A stretch of DNA of 64,000 nucleotides. Source: Paracoccaceae bacterium. Its GTDB lineage: Bacteria; Pseudomonadota; Alphaproteobacteria; Rhodobacterales; Rhodobacteraceae. The notes below the pieces were generated by a model. It was given only the letters and a program-made list of their open reading frames with translations, ran no database searches and was not told the DNA's origin. Shown one piece after another: positions 54,391-63,219 of this stretch. Position numbers and translations under genes: made by a program. Position 1 is the first letter of the stretch, and every line of letters begins with the position of its first letter. The DNA is taken from positions 1 through 64,000 of the forward strand of contig SKIF01000039.1 in the NCBI GenBank assembly GCA_007116575.1. Direction: 5' to 3'.

Positions 54391-55669
54391 ACCGGTCATA
54401 TCGGTCCGGAACCTGACGAAATCCTTCGCCAGCGCCTCGCACGGAGTTGATGCCTTGTCGCAAGCGCTCTGGCCCCGTCCAGCGGCGAAGCCGGAAGTGG
54501 TGCTGAAGGGTGTCTCTTTCGATATCCAACGCGGCGAGGCGCTTGGAATTATCGGGCGCAACGGATCGGGCAAGTCTACCTTGCTGAAACTTATCTGCGG
54601 AGTGATGCGGCCAAGTTCCGGGTCGGTGAGCTGCTCGGGCCGGTTGGCGACCTTGCTGGAGCTGGGTGCGGCCTTTCACCCCGATTTTACTGGTCGCGAG
54701 AACGCACGCTATGTTGCCAGCATTCTGGGCTTGAAGGAGGAAGAATTCGACTCAATCGTCGGATCTATTGCGGAATTTGCCGATATCGGTCCGTTCTTCG
54801 ACCGCAAGGTGCAGGAATATTCCAGCGGCATGTATGCGCGTCTAGCCTTCGCGGTGAACATACATTGCGCGCCTGATATCCTTGTCATTGATGAGGCACT
54901 TTCGGTTGGGGACATCCTGTTTCAGGTGAAGTGTTTCAGCAGGTTGCACCGGTTCCGCGCTGAAGGCGGGACACTGGTGATTGTTTCGCATGATGACACG
55001 GCGGTGCGCGCGCTGTGTGACCGAGTGTTGTGGCTGGATCGGGGCAGGCTGGTGGCGCTGGGCGCGACTGACCATGTCTGTGGTCTCTATCAGGCGAGTA
55101 CGGCTGTCGCGCAGGCAAGCTCGGGGTCAGAGGAAGCACCGAAGGCTCCTTTGGATGAAGCGAACCTGGTGCAGGGCCGAAGCGAGGTGATTGACAACGG
55201 GCGCTTTGATCCCGATTCGCTGGCCGAACCGCTTCACGAAGGCAGTGTTTCCGGCCTTCGCTGCTGGCAGGATTCGGACAATCCGGGTCTGCTCGAGGGC
55301 GGTGGTGAGACACATGTGGTGTTTCGCTACGCCGGCCCCGCGTTGCCGGGCTTGAAGGCCTGTTTCCTGCTGCGCGACCGCCTTGCCCAGATCGTGTTCG
55401 GGGCCTGCGCTCCGCTCCGCCGCAACAGCGAAGGTGCTCATCTCGACGCGCGTTTTTGCTTCGATCTGCCCTGGCTTGTCTCGGGTGAGTATGTCGTCGA
55501 GGCGCTTGTGGTGGTCGAGACGGAGGAAGGTGCGCACAGACTTGTCGACCACGCGGCCCCAGTCCCGCTGGAGGTCAAGACCACACATATCTCGCATGGC
55601 CTTGCAAATCTGAGGATGCGGACGATCAGCATTCAACCGGTACCTGTCCGGTTCAGCGAGGTCGGATGA
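54380..55669 (+). CDS. Polysaccharide export ATPase with C-terminal domain (Wzt-like), copy 1
   Basis: 429 residues. ATPase domain to about residue 250: Walker A IGRNGSGKSTLLKLI, LGAAFHPDFTGRENARY, signature YSSGMYARLAFAV and Walker B ILVIDEALSVGD. The remaining 180 residues include a Wzt C-terminal-like beta-sandwich (FDLPWLVSGEYVVEALVVVE) that in O-antigen exporters recognises the modified end of the glycan. ATGA overlap with copy 2. Confidence 0.88.
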   Translation: MSSEPVISVRNLTKSFASASHGVDALSQALWPRPAAKPEVVLKGVSFDIQRGEALGIIGRNGSGKSTLLKLICGVMRPSSGSVSCSGRLATLLELGAAFHPDFTGRENARYVASILGLKEEEFDSIVGSIAEFADIGPFFDRKVQEYSSGMYARLAFAVNIHCAPDILVIDEALSVGDILFQVKCFSRLHRFRAEGGTLVIVSHDDTAVRALCDRVLWLDRGRLVALGATDHVCGLYQASTAVAQASSGSEEAPKAPLDEANLVQGRSEVIDNGRFDPDSLAEPLHEGSVSGLRCWQDSDNPGLLEGGGETHVVFRYAGPALPGLKACFLLRDRLAQIVFGACAPLRRNSEGAHLDARFCFDLPWLVSGEYVVEALVVVETEEGAHRLVDHAAPVPLEVKTTHISHGLANLRMRTISIQPVPVRFSEVG

Positions 55670-56958
55670 GCACGCAAGGCAATGTCATCCAGGTGTGCGG
55701 ACTGGGCAAACGCTATGCCCGTCACGCTACACCGCTTGACCGCATGCAAGCCCTATTGCAGGGGCGAGAGGACGAGCAGGGGTTCGAGGCGCTCGTGCCG
55801 CTGGATTTCTCGATCCGGCGCGGTGAGTGCTTCGGTATCATCGGGCGAAACGGGTCGGGTAAATCGACGCTGCTCAAACTCTTCTGTGGTATCATTTCAC
55901 CCAGTGCGGGCCGTGTCACACTGAGCGGGCGGGCGCTGGGTCTGATCGAGTTAGGCGCGGGGTTCCAACCCGACTTCACCGGTCGTGAGAATGCACATAT
56001 CAACGCGCTGGTTCAGGGCCTGGACGAGGATGAGGCTGCACAGCGCATGCCCCTGATCGAGGAATTTGCCGATATTGGCCCGTATTTTGACCGTCCCGTA
56101 CGGACCTATTCGAGCGGCATGTATGCCCGGCTCGGCTTCGCCATCTCGGCACATGTCGATGCCGATATACTGATCGTGGACGAGATTCTCGCGGTTGGCG
56201 ATACCTCGTTCCAGCAAAAATGTGCAAAATGGATGCGTCAGTTTCGCGAGCGGGGCGGGACAGTCGTGTTGGTGTCGCATGCTGTCCGAGATATTGCCGC
56301 GCTTTGCGACCGTGCGCTCTGGCTGGATCGGGGCGAAATGCGTAGCCTTGGCCCTGCCGATGAGGTCGCGGCTGCCTATCAGCGCGCGATGATGGCCGAA
56401 CAGGATACTGGTGACAGTGCGGCGCAGGCTGCGCCGCCTGCCGAAGGGCCGGTATCCGAATGGCAGGGACAAATGAAGTTGCATCAGGGCTGGTACGATA
56501 CGGCTGCGAAGGGCCATGGTCACGGTGGTGCTGTCGTGATTGATGCTGGGTTTTTCACCGCAGAGGGCGCGCGCGCCGAGACTCTGGAAGGCGGTGCCGA
56601 TATGATCTTGAAAATCCGGGCCCGCGCGACGCGCGATCTTCACGCACCGATCCTGGGTTTCATTTTTCGCGATTCCAACGGGCGCAATCTGTTCGGGGAC
56701 AATACCTACATGACAACCCGTGAAAAACCTGTACGTTTCGCCGCGGGGCAGGTATTCGAGGCCGAGTTCCATGGCACTCTACCATTTCTGCCCGTCGGCA
56801 ATTACACGCTGGCCCCTTCGGTCATCGAGGGGACGCAGGAGGACCATGTGCAACTGCATTGGGTCGAAAATGCCGTGACACTACAAGTCAGCGAAAGCCC
56901 GGTAGAGTTCGGGCTTGTCGGGGTTCCAATGAAAGCAATCGGCCGAGGTATGCAATGA
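55666..56958 (+). CDS. Polysaccharide export ATPase with C-terminal domain (Wzt-like), copy 2
   Basis: 430 residues. Same plan as the preceding gene: Walker A IGRNGSGKSTLLKLF, LGAGFQPDFTGRENAHI, signature YSSGMYARLGFAI, Walker B ILIVDEILAVGD, then a distinct C-terminal beta-sandwich (LGFIFRDSNGRNLFGDNTYM) closely matching the Wzt carbohydrate-binding domain. The two ATPases differ in their C domains while sharing one permease gene, so they may form a heterodimer. ATGA overlaps on both sides. Confidence 0.9.
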   Translation: MSTQGNVIQVCGLGKRYARHATPLDRMQALLQGREDEQGFEALVPLDFSIRRGECFGIIGRNGSGKSTLLKLFCGIISPSAGRVTLSGRALGLIELGAGFQPDFTGRENAHINALVQGLDEDEAAQRMPLIEEFADIGPYFDRPVRTYSSGMYARLGFAISAHVDADILIVDEILAVGDTSFQQKCAKWMRQFRERGGTVVLVSHAVRDIAALCDRALWLDRGEMRSLGPADEVAAAYQRAMMAEQDTGDSAAQAAPPAEGPVSEWQGQMKLHQGWYDTAAKGHGHGGAVVIDAGFFTAEGARAETLEGGADMILKIRARATRDLHAPILGFIFRDSNGRNLFGDNTYMTTREKPVRFAAGQVFEAEFHGTLPFLPVGNYTLAPSVIEGTQEDHVQLHWVENAVTLQVSESPVEFGLVGVPMKAIGRGMQ

Positions 56959-58523
56959 AGCAGGCGGACTTTCCCGCTCTTGCACAAGGACAGGTGCCGC
57001 AGCATGTCGGCACGGCGCAAGGCAGCACGGAACCCAAGCTTTTTTTCGACATTTCCAGCTTCCTGAATTATGTCCTCGTTTTTCGCAACTACTCGGGCAT
57101 CCAGCGGGTTGTGGCGATGGTGCTTTCTGAAATGGCGACGCGCGTCGATGCGGACAGGCTTTATGTCAGCTATGTTTCGCACAGGGATGGAAAGCACTAT
57201 TGCGTGCGTCTGGATGCGATCGGGGCAGAGACTTTTCTTGTACCGACCGAGTTGCGCAGAGTCTTCTTCTCCACATCAATCAATCTCCGAACTCTTCTGG
57301 ACGTAAGGCATATCTTCAGGGTGATCCGGGACGAGCTGCGATGGCTGCTGCGGGCCCGACCAATCCAGCAGCTTCCGCTATTTGCCTTGCGCAAGCTGGG
57401 CAAGGGAATGGCCAGCTTGTTTCGGCGCAACCGGCCCGCGACTCAAGCAAAGCCCGGCAAGGCCCGGATAACGCGGCGCAAATTAAGCGAAGTCGTTGCG
57501 CCCGGTGACAGGCTGATCCTGCTCGATTCCACCTGGAGCCCGATATTCACCGATGCGTTTGTCCGCGCCCATCGCGATGGGATGCGCGTCTACTCGCTTG
57601 TTCATGACCTGATCCCGCTGGTCCATCCGGCCACGACAGGAGGCGACATACCGAGGGTCTTCTATAACTGGCTGAAAAACGCACTGGACTATACGGATGT
57701 GTTTCTTGCGAACTCAAGGTCGACGCATCGCGATCTGGATGCTTTTCAGCGTCTCTACCCGTTGCGAAAGCCGATATGCGACCTGCCGCTTGCGCAGACC
57801 CGCCTGAAAATGCGCGATGATGTAGAGAATCGGCGCGCGGACGCCCCTCTTGGCGACATCCCGTCCGAATACGTGCTCGCGCGTGACATCATCCCGAGGG
57901 ACACGCATGTGCGGTCTGCGGTCAACACGCCTTTCGTGTTGTGTGTGGGTACAAACGAGCCCCGGAAGAATATCTGGCGCCTGCTGATGGCCTGGAAAAT
58001 GCTTGTCGATCAGGGTTTGGCCGATATTCCGCGACTGGTGCTCGCCGGCCGGACCGGCTGGCAATGCGATGACTTGAAAAACATGTTGCACGGCACGGGC
58101 CATGTCTATGGATATGTCACGCTCATCGAAGAACCCAGCGACGCAGATCTGGAGTTCCTGTACCGGCACTGCGTGTTCACCGCGATGCCCTCGCCCTATG
58201 AAGGCTGGGGTTTGCCGGTCGGTGAGACGTTGTCCTATGGCAAGACCGCTGTCGTATCAAACACTTCCTCATTGCCGGAGGTTGGGCAGGATATGGTCGA
58301 GTATTGCGATCCGAATTCGATCGAGAGCATTGCTGCGGCGGTTCGCCGCCTGGTGGAAGACCCTGACCGGCGCCTCGCGCTTGAAGCCCGCATTGCGACG
58401 ACCCCACTCCGGTCATGGGGCGATGTGACATCAGATCTGCTGCAGATCCTCAATGCTCCGTTGCACGACATGCGTGACGACCCCCACCGGCCCAGTCTGC
58501 GCGACGCTGTTGCCGAGACGTAA
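56955..58523 (+). CDS. GT4-type glycosyltransferase
   Basis: 522 residues from ATG 56955, overlapping the ATPase stop. The C-terminal half is a GT-B, GT4 enzyme: FVLCVGTNEPRKNIWRLLMAW, AGRTGWQCDDL, the acceptor/donor motif SPYEGWGLPVGETLSYG. The N-terminal half (FDISSFLNYVLVFRNYSGIQRV) matches a group of GT4 enzymes in capsule and O-antigen loci. Probably builds the polymer exported by the preceding ABC system. Confidence 0.88.
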   Translation: MKQADFPALAQGQVPQHVGTAQGSTEPKLFFDISSFLNYVLVFRNYSGIQRVVAMVLSEMATRVDADRLYVSYVSHRDGKHYCVRLDAIGAETFLVPTELRRVFFSTSINLRTLLDVRHIFRVIRDELRWLLRARPIQQLPLFALRKLGKGMASLFRRNRPATQAKPGKARITRRKLSEVVAPGDRLILLDSTWSPIFTDAFVRAHRDGMRVYSLVHDLIPLVHPATTGGDIPRVFYNWLKNALDYTDVFLANSRSTHRDLDAFQRLYPLRKPICDLPLAQTRLKMRDDVENRRADAPLGDIPSEYVLARDIIPRDTHVRSAVNTPFVLCVGTNEPRKNIWRLLMAWKMLVDQGLADIPRLVLAGRTGWQCDDLKNMLHGTGHVYGYVTLIEEPSDADLEFLYRHCVFTAMPSPYEGWGLPVGETLSYGKTAVVSNTSSLPEVGQDMVEYCDPNSIESIAAAVRRLVEDPDRRLALEARIATTPLRSWGDVTSDLLQILNAPLHDMRDDPHRPSLRDAVAET

Positions 58524-58799
58524 TACCGGCGGATGGTGCTTTGCGCGCGCCGCCTCAAGTGATGCCGGATGATACCCTGAGCAGGGCTTCGCACACGCCC
58601 TGACGGACGTTACCCCGCAGGAGTGTGCGGGCTGGTCCATGCCTGCATACATGGCGCGCTTAGCCTTGACGTGCTGTTGCTGGTGGCCCCCTCGATGCTG
58701 TTGGTGATCGGCCTGCTGGTGCTGGCAGAGATCGTGCTTCACGATCATACATAGCGTGGTCGTGCTGCGCGCGCAGGCTGGCAACCGGCAGTGACCGAG
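58524..58799. other. Convergent intergenic region with hairpins and a tiny membrane-like ORF
   Basis: 276 bases between convergent genes. Stems CAGGGC/GCCCTG (58582-58602) and CCCGCA/TGCGGG (58614-58631) may end transcription. A GTG frame at 58623-58754 would encode 43 residues with a strongly hydrophobic core (LLLVAPSMLLVIGLLVLAE); it lacks a good ribosome site and may be a gene fragment. Confidence 0.4.
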
Positions 58800-59618
58800 T
58801 CACCTGGCTTCGCGCCGCACCGGTATGAACGGGCGGCTTGGTCCGATCCTGAAGCCACCGATGGCCTCCTGCCCGGCGGGTGACAGCATCCAGTCGATGA
58901 ACACCCGCCCCTCGGCAGCCCGCACATGGGGGTGGCGGTCAGGGTTCACGAGGATGATCCCATAGGGGTTGAAAAGCGCCGGGTCGCCCTCGAACAGGAT
59001 GTCGTGATCACCCCGATTGGCGAAGCTGAGCCATGTCCCGCGATCACTCAGAACATGGGCGTCCAGTTGCACGGCGATATTCAACGCCGCCCCCATGCCT
59101 GAGCCGGTGGACAGATACTGCCTGCCGACCGGCACGATGCCAGCTTCGGCCCAGAGGCGCTGCTCGGCGATATGGGTGCCGCTGTCATCACCGCGTGAAA
59201 CAAACCGCAGCCGTGCCTGTGCGATGCTCCGCATCGCCTCGGCCGCCGTGCGGGCTTCGCGCAGATTGGCCGGATCAGTGGCCGGGCCGATGATGACGAA
59301 CTCGTTCGACATCACGTCATGGCGCGCCACGCCGTAGCCTTCGGCGACGAACTGCTCTTCCAGCTCGCGGGCATGGACCAGAACGACATCTGCATCGCCG
59401 CGCCGCGCCGTCTCGAGCGCCTGACCCGTGCCCTGCGTAACAACGCGCACCTCGATGCCGGTGTCGCGCGTGAAGATGGGCAGGACATGATCGAAAAGGC
59501 CCGAATTCTCTACCGAAGTCGTGGAGGACAGCGTGATCCACTCTTGCGCGGTGAGGGTGGTCGGGGTCAGCATCGCCGCGCAAAACGCAAGAACGTGACC
59601 GAACGCGCGCATCATCAT
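58800..59618 (-). CDS. tupA: Tungstate ABC transporter substrate-binding protein
   Basis: 272 residues. Signal peptide FGHVLAFCAAMLTPTTLTAQ, then ITLSSTTSVENSGLFDHVLP with the TTS oxyanion motif, ADVVLVHARELEEQFV, and FVSRGDDSGTH with the arginine typical of TupA. Captures tungstate (or molybdate) in the periplasm. It is last in the leftward tupB-tupC-tupA unit, 11 bases after tupC. The metal would serve pterin-cofactor enzymes such as formate or aldehyde oxidoreductases. Confidence 0.9.
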   Translation of the reverse strand: MMMRAFGHVLAFCAAMLTPTTLTAQEWITLSSTTSVENSGLFDHVLPIFTRDTGIEVRVVTQGTGQALETARRGDADVVLVHARELEEQFVAEGYGVARHDVMSNEFVIIGPATDPANLREARTAAEAMRSIAQARLRFVSRGDDSGTHIAEQRLWAEAGIVPVGRQYLSTGSGMGAALNIAVQLDAHVLSDRGTWLSFANRGDHDILFEGDPALFNPYGIILVNPDRHPHVRAAEGRVFIDWMLSPAGQEAIGGFRIGPSRPFIPVRREAR

Positions 59619-59629
59619 GCCTTCCTCGC

Positions 59630-60343
59630 CTACCAGATCAGATCGCCGGACAGAAAGGCGCGGGCTTCGCGCGTTTGTGGGGCCTCCAGAAACTCTGCGG
59701 CAGGACGGTGTTCAAGCAACTGTCCGCGATGAAGAAAGGCCACATCCTGCGCCAGCCTGCGCGCCTGCCCCAGATCATGGGTCGACATCATGATGGTGAT
59801 TCCTTCTTCGGCGAATTGCAGGATCATTTCCTCGATCACGCGCGTGGCATAAGGGTCCAGCGCCGCCGTGGGCTCATCCAGAAACAGGATCTGCGGCGAG
59901 ACCGACCAGGCCCGCGCCAGTGCAAGGCGCTGCTGCTGGCCGCCGGAAAGTTGGCGCGCAGGCTGATCGGAGATGCGCTCGAGCCCGAAACGGGCCAGCG
60001 TCTGTTCGACTCTTGCGCGGCGCGCGGCGCGCGACAGGCCCGCCACGGCAAGCGGGTAGTCGAGATTGGCTGCCACCGAGCGGCGCAGCAGCACCGGGCG
60101 CTGAAAGACCATCGCTTGCTGTTGCGCGCGCGCCTCGCCATTGGCCCAGATGCGGCGACCGGAACTCGGGTCGAGCAGCCCGTGACACAGCCGCAAGAGC
60201 ACGCTCTTGCCTGCACCATTCGCCCCCATTACGATCAGCCGCCGCATCGGCGCGATGGTCAGCGACAGATCGGATAACAGCGCTGTGCCGCTGGCAACAA
60301 AGCTCACCTTATCTAGCGTCAAGGGCAGGCAGGACCGGCTCAT
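59630..60343 (-). CDS. tupC: Tungstate ABC transporter ATPase
   Basis: 237 residues. Walker A VMGANGAGKSVLLRLCHG, Q-loop ..QQQAMVFQRPVLLRRSVAANLDYPL, signature LSGGQQQRLALARAW, Walker B ILFLDEPTAALDP and the switch histidine in MSTHDLGQARRLA. Short, with no molybdate-type TOBE domain, as in TupC. Start ATG 60343 overlaps the tupB stop (ATGA); the longer open frame lies in tupB. Confidence 0.92.
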   Translation of the reverse strand: MSRSCLPLTLDKVSFVASGTALLSDLSLTIAPMRRLIVMGANGAGKSVLLRLCHGLLDPSSGRRIWANGEARAQQQAMVFQRPVLLRRSVAANLDYPLAVAGLSRAARRARVEQTLARFGLERISDQPARQLSGGQQQRLALARAWSVSPQILFLDEPTAALDPYATRVIEEMILQFAEEGITIMMSTHDLGQARRLAQDVAFLHRGQLLEHRPAAEFLEAPQTREARAFLSGDLIW

Positions 60344-61035
60344 CCCAGTTGCACCCGCGCCCATTGCCCGATCGACCAGGCAAGGGCATTGAGGGTCAGC
60401 GTCAAACCAAGCAGCACGATCCCCAGCGCGATGGCCAGATCCAGATTGCCGCGCGTGGTCTCCAGTGTGATGGCAGTGGTCATGGTGCGGGTATGCCCGG
60501 CGATATTGCCCCCTACGATCAGCACCGCGCCGACCTCTGCGCTGGCGCGTCCGAACCCCGCCAACACGCCGGTCAGCAGCGACACGCGACCGTCCCAAAG
60601 CAGCGTGGGCATGGCGCGCGCCCTGTCTGCGCCCAGCGAAAGCAACTGGTCGCCATACTCCGTCCAGAGATCTTCGACAACCGAACGGGTCAGCGACACC
60701 ACGATGGGCAGGATCAGCACAGTCTGGGCAAGGATCATGGCCGAGGGCGTGAACAGCAGGTCGAGCGCACCCAGTGGCCCTGAGCGCGAGAGCAACAGAT
60801 ACACCGCCAGCCCCGCCACCACCGGCGGCAGACCCATCAGCGCATTGAACAGCACGATCACCGCGCCGCGCCCCGGAAACCGCGTCAGCGCAAGCCCGGC
60901 CCCCAGTGGCAGGCCGATCAGGCAGGCGATGGCCACCGCGCTCAGCGTCACGCGCAGCGACAGGCCGATGATCTGCATCAGCACCGAATCCGCCCGCAAA
61001 ATGAGATCAAGCGCCGTGACGAATGGTCCGTCCAT
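60340..61035 (-). CDS. tupB: Tungstate ABC transporter permease
   Basis: 231 residues, about five helices of the ModB/TupB type: LRVTLSAVAIACLIGLPLGAGLAL, LMGLPPVVAGLAVYLLLSRSGPLG, and the coupling EAA-like segment ADRARAMPTLLWDGRVSLLTGVLAGFGRASAEVGAVLIVGGN (in parts). ATG 61035 is preceded by GGAGGAGC. First gene of the tup unit; the 290 bases upstream presumably hold the promoter. Confidence 0.92.
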   Translation of the reverse strand: MDGPFVTALDLILRADSVLMQIIGLSLRVTLSAVAIACLIGLPLGAGLALTRFPGRGAVIVLFNALMGLPPVVAGLAVYLLLSRSGPLGALDLLFTPSAMILAQTVLILPIVVSLTRSVVEDLWTEYGDQLLSLGADRARAMPTLLWDGRVSLLTGVLAGFGRASAEVGAVLIVGGNIAGHTRTMTTAITLETTRGNLDLAIALGIVLLGLTLTLNALAWSIGQWARVQLG

Positions 61036-61328
61036 GCGCGCTCCTCCAACCGCGCCCCAACTGCAAGCGACAGGGCCTCGTCTATGTTTCAAAATTGTCT
61101 GGCGAGATCAAGCGGCGCTTCGTCACATGACGCGGGGCATTCGCGCAGAATTTCATTGCGCGATCAATGCAGCCCCTGTCGCGATTTGCGAAAAACCAAC
61201 AGCAAGTCCGCGGAATCTCTTGTCTTGTGCGGGCGCATGCAGAGAGTGGTACCAGAAGCGCTGACCCCAGACGATGATCCGCCGGATGACCCGGGTCAGG
61301 GCATGGCAGAACAGGAACGAGTGACAGC
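61036..61328. other. Intergenic region upstream of tupB
   Basis: 293 bases between divergent frames. No supported gene. Moderately AT-rich near 61080-61200, where the tup promoter is expected. No clear operator by eye. Confidence 0.35.
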
Positions 61329-61523
61329 ATGGACGAGACCGCGAAATCCGGTCGGCCAGAGGGCACATGGTCCGATTATCTGAGCATGGCGCGGCCAGGA
61401 CATGCGTCCAAACATGTCATCATCATCGCCGGGGTTCTGATGGCGTCGATCATGTCCCTTCAGAACGTCACCCTGTTCTTCTGGGGCCATAACCGGATCC
61501 TGAGCCTGAGCCCTGTACCATAA
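61329..61523 (+). CDS. Short membrane protein, possibly the N-terminal fragment of a UbiA-type prenyltransferase
   Basis: 64 residues. TWSDYLSMARPGHASKHVIIIAGVLMASI resembles the first helix and lead-in (YL..MRP.HW.KH.....G) of UbiA-family phosphoribosyl/prenyl transferases that make decaprenyl-phosphate sugars in surface polysaccharide loci. The frame then stops at 61523 without the DDxxD motifs, so it is either a fragment or an unrelated small membrane protein. The resemblance is slight. Confidence 0.4.
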   Translation: MDETAKSGRPEGTWSDYLSMARPGHASKHVIIIAGVLMASIMSLQNVTLFFWGHNRILSLSPVP

Positions 61524-61613
61524 TGGCTCTTTCTATCCCTGCGAACGGAATGACCATCAAACCGCGGGATCAAACAGCTAGGATATCTGGCTGAAGGGAA
61601 TCGCGATGCGCTG

Positions 61614-62162
61614 ATGGAGCGAATCTTGGTGCAAGAATCCGGTGTCATCGCACTTGCCTGTGCCGGAGAACAGCCCGTCTCCTGTATACGCCAGGCCGAG
61701 AGGGTAGTGGGGCATGTCGGCGACTGGCAGATTCTCTCTGAACAGCCGGCGTTACACCTGCTGGAACTGGTGTTTCGCCCGTCCCAGATTTCCTATTCCG
61801 GGGCACGTTTGGCGGAGCTGCCGTCCAATGCAGGCCGCATCACGCAAAAGGGCCGGCAGACCGTGACGGATACCGGTTGCCTGTTCTACGGTCCGTACGT
61901 CCCGGTGCCACCCGGAACCTACCGCTTGCAGGTTTATGGCACGAGTGGGTCGATCAGCGACGCCCGGATCGATGTCGCTTACCAACGCGGCACGACAGTA
62001 CTGGCGGATCATCCGTTGCCCTCAAAGGCGACGGGTGTCCTTCTGCCGGAGGCCACGGTGACCGTGCCAGAGGGGGTCCACGATCTCGAAATCCGTCTGT
62101 GCGTTTCCAATGGCGACGTACTGGAAGCGCATGGTTACAGTTTTCGCAGGATTGAGCCGTAG
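61614..62162 (+). CDS. Hypothetical protein, predicted beta-rich
   Basis: 182 residues, unrecognised. No signal peptide or membrane segment. The second half (VPPGTYRLQVYGTSG...VPEGVHDLEIRLCVSNGDVLEAHGYSF, in parts) looks like a beta-sandwich such as a carbohydrate-binding module. It lies between polysaccharide-related fragments, so a role in surface glycans is possible. ATG 61614 has only a weak GAAGGGA at a long distance, so the start is unsure. Confidence 0.5.
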   Translation: MERILVQESGVIALACAGEQPVSCIRQAERVVGHVGDWQILSEQPALHLLELVFRPSQISYSGARLAELPSNAGRITQKGRQTVTDTGCLFYGPYVPVPPGTYRLQVYGTSGSISDARIDVAYQRGTTVLADHPLPSKATGVLLPEATVTVPEGVHDLEIRLCVSNGDVLEAHGYSFRRIEP

Positions 62163-62221
62163 CACTGATCCAGCCCTGACGCAGGGCAACATGCAGCGCA
62201 GCCCGTCTACGAAAACACCAG

Positions 62222-62288
62222 GATTGATTGACAAACATCGCGGTCTGGTCCGATTGTCGCCATTTTTCGCTGCTATGGTTAATCAATC
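62222..62288. promoter_or_regulatory. Spaced inverted repeat and promoter-like sequence before ugd
   Basis: GATTGATTGAC (62222-62232) and GTTAATCAATC (62278-62288) are inverted copies with one mismatch, 45 bases apart. The left arm contains TTGACA (62228-62233), a consensus -35 box. The arrangement suggests a looped or doubly bound operator for the gene starting at 62315. Confidence 0.45.
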
Positions 62289-62314
62289 GGATCATTATTG
62301 GCAGGACGGGTCAC

Positions 62315-63154
62315 ATGAAAATCACGATCATTGGTTTGGGCTGTGTTGCAGTGGCAGATGCGCTCGCGCTGGCGCGCAATCATGAGGTTGTTCTGACTGG
62401 CCCGGTTCCTGACCGGGTCGAGGCAATCAATCGCGGTCAATACGGGCTGCGCGATCCGCTGCTGGCGGATTATCTGGCCGAAAACACTCTAAACCTTCGG
62501 GCCATGCTCGACACATCCGAGGCACTGGCCGGGGCCGATATGGTGCTTGTCTCGACGCCGCTGACCCGCGACCCTGTCACCGGGCGTCCCGATCTGGTCG
62601 AATTGGACACACGGGTCGAGTTCGTGGCGCGGAACCTGCCCGCCGCTCCGATTGTGGTGCGCTCTGCTGTGCCGGTCGGTTATTGCGAATCTCGCCGGGT
62701 AGAACTCAAGGGCGCGAAGATTGTTTATGCCCCGGAGTTCTGCCACGAAGGCCAGATGCTGAGCGATATCCTCTACCCAGAATTCCTGATTGTGGGCGAC
62801 CGATATGCGCTGGGCCAGCGGGTACTCGGCATGCTCAAATCAGCGGCAGTGCGTACCGATATGCCGATTCATCAGATGGACCTGACCGAGGCCGAGCGCA
62901 TTCGCCAGTTCTCGGGTCTCTATCACAGCGTTCCTCTGGGTGCTGGACGTGGTGCCGAAAAGGATGAGCGACAGCAAAGGGACGAAATGGAGCAGAGCGC
63001 TGCACCCCCAAGTTTTCCCGCCACCGACCCCGAAAACGAAATAGCCGCTGTGGGCACTGGCGTCGTCGCAATGCCGCAATCGGGGTCTGCCATGCACATC
63101 GAGATGCTTGCCCCGATCACGACCTCGCAGGCGGCTTACTCGCCCTGTTTCTGA
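62315..63154 (+). pseudogene. ugd: UDP-glucose 6-dehydrogenase, C-terminally truncated
   Basis: The N terminus MKITIIGLGCVAVADALALARNHEVV, STPLTRDPVTG, VVRSAVPVGYCE and YAPEFCHEGQMLSDILYPEFLIVGD follow the short UDP-glucose dehydrogenase type (E. coli Ugd, 388 residues). Similarity continues to LTEAERIRQFSGLYHS near residue 205 (about base 62932) and then stops. The remaining 75 residues are unrelated, low-complexity, and lack the catalytic lysine-asparagine helix and the active-site cysteine. The protein cannot be a working dehydrogenase. Confidence 0.75.
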
Positions 63155-63219
63155 GCTGGGCAACGTGACCTCAGCCTGCCTGATCGGACATGCAGCCGAT
63201 CAGCGGGCTTGTTTAGGCA

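Noticed and set aside
58623-58754. 43-residue membrane peptide gene
   Set aside because: Hydrophobic and in frame, but no good ribosome site and no known relative; left as part of the intergenic description.
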